A DNA stretch of 64,000 nt, taken from assembly GCF_001430825.1 (NCBI RefSeq), contig NZ_CP010535.1, forward strand, positions 1,716,501 through 1,780,500, in the 5' to 3' direction. The position numbers and the translations under genes are program-made. The DNA comes from Sediminicola sp. YIK13 (GTDB lineage Bacteria; Bacteroidota; Bacteroidia; Flavobacteriales; Flavobacteriaceae). Shown here piece by piece: positions 1 through 7,527 of the stretch (positions are counted from its first letter, which is position 1; every line of letters begins with the position of its first letter). The notes beneath the pieces were generated by a model. It made no database searches. It was given only the letters and a program-made list of their open reading frames with translations, and had not been told where the DNA came from.

Positions 1-2753
1 GCATTTAAGGTGATATTATCAAAATAGGAAATGCTTTCAGATGATCTATTATCAAAATCCGGGAAAACTATAAGTGTATTAATCCCATCGGCTTCCGGAA
101 AGCCAATTCTGCTTGTAAAGTCGAACGTCAGCTCTTCCCATTCGTTTATTTTGGTATTGGCCACCTTTATTTCGGCTACCGTACCTTGACCTTTGGCCAA
201 TTTAAGTCCAACATCACTGATCCTGTCCTTGTACACCATAATTTTCACGACACTATTTGAAGTGGACAGTGTAAATGGAACTAAAGGTGTCTCCACACCG
301 GCAAAAGGTTGTGCATTATCCGTACATGGCGCTTCTGCTCCGAATCTTGCCGTAAACTTCGCTACCGTTGCCGAAGTATTAAGAACAGTACTAGGGTTGG
401 ACACTATCTCCAACAATGGATTATCAGAATTTTCGAATACCTTCCATTGTGATGAAGCCCCAGCGGAACCGCTTTCAAAATCTACTGGAAAAGTCGTGTT
501 TCCACTTCCGCTCAAACCTGCATTATCGCAAGTTCCGCCTCCGGAACCACCAGAAGCTACAGCGATATCATCAAAGTAAAATTGTTCACCTTGACCGGCA
601 CTACCAAAATCTGGGAATACAATGGCGGTATCAAAAGAAATTGCTGTATTGAAAGCACCTGCAACAGGATTTGTCATATCAAATGACAGTTCTTCCCAAG
701 CCATGGCAACCGTACTGTTAACTTCAACCTCTGCAAAAATTACAGGGTTCCCATTACCATCCCTATCCGCAGTAGAATCTTCAATCTTAAAACGGATTGG
801 CGTACCAACTCTTGGGGACCAAACTTTTATTGTTACCGTTGTTCCAGCAGAGAAATCTATTGCTCCCTGCAATGGAATACTAGCTCCAGCAAAGGTCTGC
901 GCTCCAGCCAACTTATCAATTTCCAAAACTTTGGTCGTCGTATTTATTCCAGAAGCATCTGGATTATCAATTATTCCCGCTGGGATAGGACCGAAATCCG
1001 ATGCACCGAAACCAATGATCGTGTAATCAAGTGTTGTTGACTGAAAGCCAATTGGCAATTGAGGTTTTGCTGCAGAGGTTGTTCCTGAAACAGCGATGTC
1101 GTCAAAATAAAATTGTTCTCCTTGACCTGCATTTCCAAAATCTGGGAATACAATGGCCGTATCAAAAGAAATTGACGTGTTGAATGCACCGGCAGTAGGA
1201 TTTGACATATCGAATGACAGTTCTTCCCAAGCCATTGCTACCGTACTATTTACCTCGACCTCTGCAAAGATTACAGGATTACCATTACCATCCCTATCGG
1301 CAGACGAATCTTCTATTTTAAAACGAATTGGTGTACCTATTCTTGGCGACCAAACTTTTATTGTTACCGTTGTTCCCGCAGAGAAATCTATTGCACCCTC
1401 CAATGGAATCGACGCACCAGCAAAGGTCTGCGCTCCGGCCAACTTATCAATTTCCAAAACCTTGGAAGAAGTGTTGGCTCCAGAAGCATCCGGGTTATCA
1501 ATGATTGCGGCTGGTATTGGACCGAAATCCGATGCACCGAAACCGTTGATTGTATAATCAATTGTGGTTGATTGAAAATCTATTGGCAATTGAGGTTTGG
1601 CAGATGTGCCTCCTCCAGCGATGGCCACGTCATCAAAATAGAACAATTCTGCTTGTCCAGGAGCTCCAAAATCAGGGAAAAGGATAGCCGTATCAAACGA
1701 AATTGATGTGTTAAAAGCGCCTGCCACTGGATTAGTCATGTCAAATGTCAGCTCTTCCCATGCTGAGGCAACCGTACTGTTAACTTCTACTTCTGCAAAA
1801 ATTACAGGGTTTCCATTTCCATCCCTATCAGCTGTGGAGTCTTCAATTTTAAAACGTATTGGTGTACCTACTCGTGGCGACCAAACTTTTATAGTTACTG
1901 AAGTACTTGCAGAAAAATCTATTGCCCCTTCTAACGGTATACTAACTCCAGCAAAGGTTTGAGCATCTTGCAGTTTATTTACCTCCAATACTTTAGCACT
2001 TGTATTGATGCCACTTGCATCAGGATTATCTATGATGGCAACTGGAATACCAGAAAAGTCTGCGGCTCCAAAACCGTTTAAGACATAATTAACCGTTGGG
2101 TCTTCAAAAGTTATAGGTAAAGTAACTCCATTTGAAGCTCCTGAAATTGTAACAGACTTAGTAAGCTCGATGGTAGCTGCACCACCACCTCTTGCAACAA
2201 CTCTTATATCATAATCACCAACTTCAGCATAGACATGTACAGCAGACTCACCATCCATTATAGTAGTAGGCTCTTCATCTTCAACATCACCAAAATACAC
2301 ATCATAAACCGTAGCATTGGTTGCGCTTGGCGTAACGGATACCTCAAACGGATCTGTATCTGAAATTACCGCAGTAAAATCAAGATCTGTTGGGGCCGAA
2401 AATGATATGGTCACTACACGTACCAGTTCACTTTTTAATCCTGTCATACCGATGGCAACAACCCTTAGGTTAAACTCACCCTCGGCATAAACATGCGTAG
2501 CGGTTTCGCCCGGGCTCACCTTTTCAGGAGTTTCCCCTTCTACATCACCAAAGAATATCTCAAAGGTTGAGGCTCCTTCAGCTGTAGGGGTAACGGTTAC
2601 CGTTCCCGTATCATCTTGGGAAATATTGAATATGGCCTTTATGTTCGTTGGGGCCGAGATATTTTCCAATGCATAGGATGTTTCCTCTTTATCGCAGGAA
2701 TTAAATACATTGATGACTAAAAATAATACCAGTAATTTCTTTATATGTTTCAT
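1..2753 (-). CDS. Surface glycan-binding lipoprotein with PKD and tandem jelly-roll-like modules (3' end beyond window)
   Basis: The frame is open from an ATG at 2753 to the left edge, about 917 codons without a stop, so the C-terminus is outside the window. The N-terminus is a lipoprotein signal with Cys20 followed by DKEE, the acidic export signal of Bacteroidota surface lipoproteins. Two PKD-like modules follow (about 2670-2140; each has FGDVE...HVYAE). Then come three near-identical modules of 177-189 residues and a diverged fourth. Each module ends in a YFDD/YFDN motif typical of jelly-roll carbohydrate-binding folds. It starts 20 nt after susD stops, in the same operon. By position it is the SusE/F-like surface glycan-binding protein that captures polysaccharide for SusCD. 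The carbohydrate-binding role is inferred. Confidence 0.8.
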   Translation of the reverse strand, partial: MKHIKKLLVLFLVINVFNSCDKEETSYALENISAPTNIKAIFNISQDDTGTVTVTPTAEGASTFEIFFGDVEGETPEKVSPGETATHVYAEGEFNLRVVAIGMTGLKSELVRVVTISFSAPTDLDFTAVISDTDPFEVSVTPSATNATVYDVYFGDVEDEEPTTIMDGESAVHVYAEVGDYDIRVVARGGGAATIELTKSVTISGASNGVTLPITFEDPTVNYVLNGFGAADFSGIPVAIIDNPDASGINTSAKVLEVNKLQDAQTFAGVSIPLEGAIDFSASTSVTIKVWSPRVGTPIRFKIEDSTADRDGNGNPVIFAEVEVNSTVASAWEELTFDMTNPVAGAFNTSISFDTAILFPDFGAPGQAELFYFDDVAIAGGGTSAKPQLPIDFQSTTIDYTINGFGASDFGPIPAAIIDNPDASGANTSSKVLEIDKLAGAQTFAGASIPLEGAIDFSAGTTVTIKVWSPRIGTPIRFKIEDSSADRDGNGNPVIFAEVEVNSTVAMAWEELSFDMSNPTAGAFNTSISFDTAIVFPDFGNAGQGEQFYFDDIAVSGTTSAAKPQLPIGFQSTTLDYTIIGFGASDFGPIPAGIIDNPDASGINTTTKVLEIDKLAGAQTFAGASIPLQGAIDFSAGTTVTIKVWSPRVGTPIRFKIEDSTADRDGNGNPVIFAEVEVNSTVAMAWEELSFDMTNPVAGAFNTAISFDTAIVFPDFGSAGQGEQFYFDDIAVASGGSGGGTCDNAGLSGSGNTTFPVDFESGSAGASSQWKVFENSDNPLLEIVSNPSTVLNTSATVAKFTARFGAEAPCTDNAQPFAGVETPLVPFTLSTSNSVVKIMVYKDRISDVGLKLAKGQGTVAEIKVANTKINEWEELTFDFTSRIGFPEADGINTLIVFPDFDNRSSESISYFDNITLN
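489..2117 (-). repeat. Three tandem ~531-567 bp coding repeats
   Basis: Repeat units lie at 2117-1587 (531 nt), 1586-1056 (531 nt) and 1055-489 (567 nt, lengthened by a Gly/Ser-rich linker at its end). Each encodes a module starting P-I-(T/D/G)-F and containing SPR(V/I)GTPIRFKIED and DRDGNGNPVIFAEVEV. The last two units agree at about nine residues in ten by eye and also share long stretches of identical DNA. A fourth, strongly diverged unit runs from 488 to the window edge. The pattern indicates recent in-frame duplication or gene conversion. Confidence 0.9.
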
Positions 2754-2773
2754 TTGTCCTTAGTTAAGTTTTA

Positions 2774-4246
2774 TTAATATCCTTGGTTTTGTGTCCAACG
2801 GTTTCCTGCCAACTCTATCTCTATAGATGGAATTGGAAATAATTCATTTTTACCGGCACTAAAGCCAGGGATTGCTTGAGCTGCGTTACCAGTTCTCACC
2901 AAATCAAAAAAGCGATGTCCTTCGCCCATCAACTCTACTCTGCGCTCATCTTGGATAGCGTTCGCCAATGCAGCTCCAGTAACCGCCACCGGCAGTAATT
3001 CGGCCCTTTCGCGAACTCTATTTAAATAAGCCTGGGCTTTGATATCATCACTTGCTGATTTTCTATTATTGGCTTCTGCTGCCATTAACAACACATCTGC
3101 AAAGCGGATGGCCCTGTAATTATTAGGATTCGTCAAGTTTGAATCCCCTGTATTCAAATCACCTTTTCTGGCAATATATTTTCTGTTGTAAAAACCCGTA
3201 TGTTCAAAGCCTTCTACATAGGTGGCTCCCGTTTGCTCGGCCCATTCAACTATGTTCAGGACAGCCACATCCCGTCTAATGTCCCCTGTCTCAAAGGCAT
3301 CATAAGACTCTTGGGTTGGAACGTTGAAACTAAACCCAGAATCAAAATCCGGACCGGTATAATTACGGATGCCATTAAACCCAACGGCGACGTTTCCTTC
3401 ACTACATTGTAAGCAACCAAAACCGGCACCTTCCACATCTGTATATTGCACTTCAAAAACAGATTCAATATTATTCTCTCCCTCTTGTTCAAAGATTGTA
3501 TTGTAATCTGTTACCAAATCATAGGGCCCACTATTTATAACCTCTTCCAAAACTGTTGCTGCTTCAGAAAATTTATCTTGGTATAGGTAGACCTTTCCTA
3601 ATAATGCTTGGGCTGCTCCTTTTGTAGCCCTTCCTGTTTCCGATTGCACAGCTGGCAAATTAGCAGCAGCAAAAATAAGATCAAGTTCTATTTGGGCATA
3701 CACTTCTGATTTTGGAGTCCGTTCCACAATATCTTGGTCCCCGAACAACAATCGTTTATCCACGGACAACGGCACATCTCCAAACCACTTCACCAATTCA
3801 AAATAGTAATAGGCCCTTAAGAAGGTTGCCTCTGCAATCACCACTTCCTTTCCAGAAAAATCGGTCTTGTCCTTAAATTCCAAGATATAATTGGCTCTAT
3901 TCACCCCTGCGAACATCCAGCTCCAAATATCACGTAACTGTGCATTTACCGGGTTATGCGTCATATTGTCCACTTCCTGTATTCCTGGCACATCGGTAGC
4001 ACTTTCACCACCGGCCAAGGTGTTGTCAGAGGCTATCTCCCCTAACATCACATTTAGATACGTAGACTGCAAAAGATCGTAAGCCCCTATTAAGGCACTT
4101 TGGTAATCTTCCTCCGAATTGAAAAAACTTTCTGAATCCTCGTTAAAAGAGTCCACATCAACAAAAGAATCGCTACAAGAGATAGCTACAGCCCCTATCA
4201 AGAATGCGACAATTGTAGATTTTAATATTTTATATTTCATTTTCAT
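2774..4246 (-). CDS. susD: SusD/RagB family nutrient-binding outer-membrane lipoprotein
   Basis: This 490-residue protein has a lipoprotein signal with Cys24 (AVAISC). The N-terminal SusD region has the usual SFFNSEEDYQSALIGAYD-type start. TPR-like helices follow with the conserved run AEATFLRAYYYFELVKWFGDVP, given here in two parts: AEATFLRAYYYF and ELVKWFGDVP. The C-terminus is the family's RVELMGEGHRFFDLVRTG region followed by ELFPIPSIEI. It forms the lid of the SusCD importer at the cell surface. The start lies 5 nt after the susC stop, so the two are translationally close. The substrate cannot be read from the sequence; the helix around NPVNAQLRDIWSWMF recalls laminarin-locus SusDs, which is a weak inference. 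The name denotes the family, not the starch system. Confidence 0.95.
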   Translation of the reverse strand: MKMKYKILKSTIVAFLIGAVAISCSDSFVDVDSFNEDSESFFNSEEDYQSALIGAYDLLQSTYLNVMLGEIASDNTLAGGESATDVPGIQEVDNMTHNPVNAQLRDIWSWMFAGVNRANYILEFKDKTDFSGKEVVIAEATFLRAYYYFELVKWFGDVPLSVDKRLLFGDQDIVERTPKSEVYAQIELDLIFAAANLPAVQSETGRATKGAAQALLGKVYLYQDKFSEAATVLEEVINSGPYDLVTDYNTIFEQEGENNIESVFEVQYTDVEGAGFGCLQCSEGNVAVGFNGIRNYTGPDFDSGFSFNVPTQESYDAFETGDIRRDVAVLNIVEWAEQTGATYVEGFEHTGFYNRKYIARKGDLNTGDSNLTNPNNYRAIRFADVLLMAAEANNRKSASDDIKAQAYLNRVRERAELLPVAVTGAALANAIQDERRVELMGEGHRFFDLVRTGNAAQAIPGFSAGKNELFPIPSIEIELAGNRWTQNQGY

Positions 4247-4251
4247 AGCTA

Positions 4252-7200
4252 TTAAAATTTAAGATTTGCACCTAAAAGGTATGTTCTTGGAACAGGGTAA
4301 AATCCTGGATCTATCCCTGCTCCGATAGGAGCTCCCGAGGAAGCACTAGGATCGTAACCTTTATATTCTGTAAGCGTAAAAACGTTATTGGCCGAGATAT
4401 AAAATCGGAGCTTGTTCAATCCCAATTTTTCTACTGTTCTAATCGGCAACGTATAGCCCAATTGTACATTCTGTAACCTTGCGAATGAACCATCTTCAAC
4501 AAAAAAGTCTGAAAACAATGCATTGGAAGTAGCTCCAGTGGTAACTCGAGGATATGTGTTGGTACTGCCTTCACCTGTCCATCTATTTAAAGTATAAATA
4601 GATTTGTTGACCAAGGGCTGAACACGCTCATAGTTCCTTACTATTTCATTCCCTATGGTAGCAAAAGCGTAAGCACTAAAATCCCAGTTCTTGTAATTAA
4701 AAGAAAGATTAAGTCCCATTGTCGCATCTGGTATTGGGTTACCAATATCGATGCGGTCGTCGGAATCTATAACACCATCGCCGTTATTATCCACAAATCT
4801 GATGTCTCCGGGAGCAGCATTATTTTGAGTCGCATGCGCGTCTATTTCTGCTTGGTTCTGAAATATTCCATCGGTCTCCAATCCAAAGAAATATCCAATG
4901 GGCTTACCACTGGTCATTCGTGATGGTGGGTCTTGACCGACACCAAATCCTCCACCTGGAATAAATCCTACCCCATTATTTACAGAGAGCACCTCATTTT
5001 GTAAGAATGTTACATTGTAATTGATGCCCCAAGAAAAATCTTCGGAACGATCACTACTATAACCAATCGCAAATTCGAATCCTTTGTTCTCCACAGAACC
5101 TGCGTTCACTACTGGAGAGGCCGAACCTGGAGCAGCTGCTCCCAAAATTCCAGAAACTGGAGGTTGTAACAATAAATCATCAGTCCTTTTACTAAAATAA
5201 TCCGCGGTAATATCAATATTGTCATTGAATAACTTAAGATCTACCCCGATATCCAATGTCTTCTGCTCTTCCCATTGTATGGAAGGGTTCGGCAACACCC
5301 CAACGGCATTACCAAAAACCAATTTGTTCCCCAGTACATAAGCAGCTTCACCACTTAAAATCCCCCTAAAAGCATTACCTGGAATACGATCATTACCTAC
5401 AATACCGTAACTCCCCCTTAATTTCATAAAAGAGATAATCTTGTTGTCATTTAGGAATTCCTCGTCAGAGACGATCCAACCAACAGAACCTGATGGGAAA
5501 TAACCAAATTTATTACGTGGTCCAAATCTTGTTGATCCGTCCCTTCTAATAATTCCCGATAGCAGGTATTTACCCTTATAGTTGTATTGTAATCTAGTAA
5601 AATAGGACAGCAACCGTTCTTTAAACCTTCCACTGAGCCCGCTCAATATTAAATCGTTTCTTAGATCAACAGCATCTGCAATATCTGCCTGGGGAAAAGC
5701 TACAGGATTTTCAAAAAACCCTTGTGTGCTGCCAGAGAATATACCTCTAGTGTCAAACACAGACATACCCAAGGTAGCTTTAACGCTATGATCGTCGCCA
5801 ATATTTTTGTCATAGTTTAAGAAAGCATCAAATGTATAATCCTTAAAAATATCCTTATTTACATTTAGAAAACTTCTGCCGTCATTATTAAATACCTTTC
5901 CAGAGCCATAAAATACTGTAGGTGTGAAGTTTCTTCCCTGCACTTCGGCATAATTGAACTGCAAGCTGGTCTCGACCGTAAAATCTGTCAGAAAATTATA
6001 ATTCAATCCAATTTTACCGCTCAATTTATCTACTACGGTAGAATTAAATGTATTTTCAATTTGAGCCAAGGGATTGATAACTTCGTTCCCTAATCCTTCC
6101 GCCAGGGTAAATGCCCCACTGGCATCCCTCACATCAAATGTAGGGGCGTTATTCAAGGAATTGAACAATACAGATCCCAAACCTCCTTCATTTAGTCCTT
6201 TTTTATTGGTACCCGTATAGATCAAGTTGGTGGTCAACTTTAAGTTTTCCAACAAATCATGATTAAAATTCACTCTGGTGGTATACCTCTTAAAATTAGC
6301 TTTATTCCCACCTACAATACCATCTTGGGTCAATAGCGAAAAACCAACAGAATAGGTAGATTTCTCGGTACCACCACTCATGGTAAGGCTATGATTGAGA
6401 ATAGGTGCTTTTTGAAAGACCTCATCCTGCCAATTAGTGCCCGTACCCAAACCAGCTACACTTGGAAAAGGAACAGCCTGACCACCTGCAGCAAATGCCT
6501 CATTGGCCAATAGGGCATATTCCGTGGCATTTAATACCGGTATTTCCCTTGAGGTTTCCTGAAAACCTCCGTAAACATCATAATTAAATTTTAGTGCTGT
6601 ATTTTTTCTACCAGTTTTGGTAGTGATTAAAATAACCCCATTTGCTGCACGCACACCATAAATACCAGCAGTAGCATCCTTTAATATGTTCATACTTTCA
6701 ATATCACTAGGATTGATAACACTTAAATCCTCAATGACGTTACCATCAACAAGAATTAAAGGTCTGTTATCTCCGTTAGTAGATATACCCCTGATACGAA
6801 TGCTTGATGCACTACCTGGAGACCCAGATTCCGATGTTATCTGAACCCCGGCAACCTGGCCCTGCAACGCCTGTTCTATTCGTTGGGGATTTAATTCCTC
6901 TATGGTTTCTGATCCCACCACGGAGACCGCCCCTGTAATTTCCTTTTTCGTAGAAGAACCGTACCCAACAACAACAACCTCATCTAGGTTATTGACATCT
7001 TCCACCATAGAGACTACTAAAGGGTTGGAATTTTGTATGGTAATTTCCTTAGTTACAAAGCCAATGTAAGAAAACGACAAAACGTCCCCTACCTCGACAT
7101 TACTAAGGGTGAAATTACCATCAAAATCTGTAGTGGTACCCCTACTTTCCCCTTTAACAAGTACATTGACACCCGGAAGTATATCATTGATACCGGCATC

Positions 7201-7287
7201 TTTGACCGTACCATTAATTGTAAATCCCTGACCAAAAGAATTGGCCACTGATAACATGATGGTAAGAATTAATAATGTGTATTTCAT
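4252..7287 (-). CDS. susC: SusC/RagA family TonB-dependent outer-membrane transporter
   Basis: The protein is 1011 residues, normal for SusC. It has a signal peptide (about residues 1-19), a CarboxypepD_reg-like domain (about 22-100), the SusC signature DEVVVVGYGSSTKKE near residue 105, and a TonB plug (about 110-220, with ILVDGN and YGVRAANGVILITTK). The rest is a C-terminal barrel ending in aromatic F. A DNNGDGVIDSDDR acidic loop, common in SusC barrels, is present. It imports oligosaccharides bound by SusD, driven by TonB. It is the first gene of the susC-susD-lipoprotein operon and has 240 nt of upstream DNA carrying the CACAACATT repeats. No consensus TANNTTTG box was found upstream, which fits activator-dependent transcription. 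Confidence 0.96.
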   Translation of the reverse strand: MKYTLLILTIMLSVANSFGQGFTINGTVKDAGINDILPGVNVLVKGESRGTTTDFDGNFTLSNVEVGDVLSFSYIGFVTKEITIQNSNPLVVSMVEDVNNLDEVVVVGYGSSTKKEITGAVSVVGSETIEELNPQRIEQALQGQVAGVQITSESGSPGSASSIRIRGISTNGDNRPLILVDGNVIEDLSVINPSDIESMNILKDATAGIYGVRAANGVILITTKTGRKNTALKFNYDVYGGFQETSREIPVLNATEYALLANEAFAAGGQAVPFPSVAGLGTGTNWQDEVFQKAPILNHSLTMSGGTEKSTYSVGFSLLTQDGIVGGNKANFKRYTTRVNFNHDLLENLKLTTNLIYTGTNKKGLNEGGLGSVLFNSLNNAPTFDVRDASGAFTLAEGLGNEVINPLAQIENTFNSTVVDKLSGKIGLNYNFLTDFTVETSLQFNYAEVQGRNFTPTVFYGSGKVFNNDGRSFLNVNKDIFKDYTFDAFLNYDKNIGDDHSVKATLGMSVFDTRGIFSGSTQGFFENPVAFPQADIADAVDLRNDLILSGLSGRFKERLLSYFTRLQYNYKGKYLLSGIIRRDGSTRFGPRNKFGYFPSGSVGWIVSDEEFLNDNKIISFMKLRGSYGIVGNDRIPGNAFRGILSGEAAYVLGNKLVFGNAVGVLPNPSIQWEEQKTLDIGVDLKLFNDNIDITADYFSKRTDDLLLQPPVSGILGAAAPGSASPVVNAGSVENKGFEFAIGYSSDRSEDFSWGINYNVTFLQNEVLSVNNGVGFIPGGGFGVGQDPPSRMTSGKPIGYFFGLETDGIFQNQAEIDAHATQNNAAPGDIRFVDNNGDGVIDSDDRIDIGNPIPDATMGLNLSFNYKNWDFSAYAFATIGNEIVRNYERVQPLVNKSIYTLNRWTGEGSTNTYPRVTTGATSNALFSDFFVEDGSFARLQNVQLGYTLPIRTVEKLGLNKLRFYISANNVFTLTEYKGYDPSASSGAPIGAGIDPGFYPVPRTYLLGANLKF

Positions 7288-7481
7288 ATGTAGTGTATTT
7301 TGAAATCACAAATTATCCTATTATAAAATGATAATCTAATAATCTACCCCTACAAAAAATATACAATATTAAATAATACACCCATTAAAATATCAAATAA
7401 CCAATTGACCCCTTATTTTACTGAGGCTTTAAAATAAAACAACCTTGTAAATTAATTTAACAAATTTTTACGAAAAGGACG

Positions 7482-7522
7482 AATGTTGTGGTAATGTTGT
7501 GGTGCTTAAAAATAATGTTGTG
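7482..7522. promoter_or_regulatory. Three in-phase CACAACATT direct repeats, candidate operator
   Basis: AATGTTGTG occurs on the plus strand at 7482-7490, 7493-7501 and 7514-7522 (CACAACATT on the transcribed strand). The centres are 11 and 21 bp apart, about one and two helical turns. The array sits between the regulator's stop codon (7528) and susC, about 200-235 bp upstream of the susC start. A bound activator would therefore contact one face of the DNA. The neighbouring LuxR-type regulator is the obvious candidate ligand. Binding is inferred. Confidence 0.4.
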
Positions 7523-7527
7523 TTCTC

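Noticed and set aside
193-1962. Several plus-strand open frames of 70-134 codons that look like a repeated gene family
   Set aside because: They are antisense shadows of the three tandem modules in the minus-strand lipoprotein; their similarity to each other comes from the repeats.
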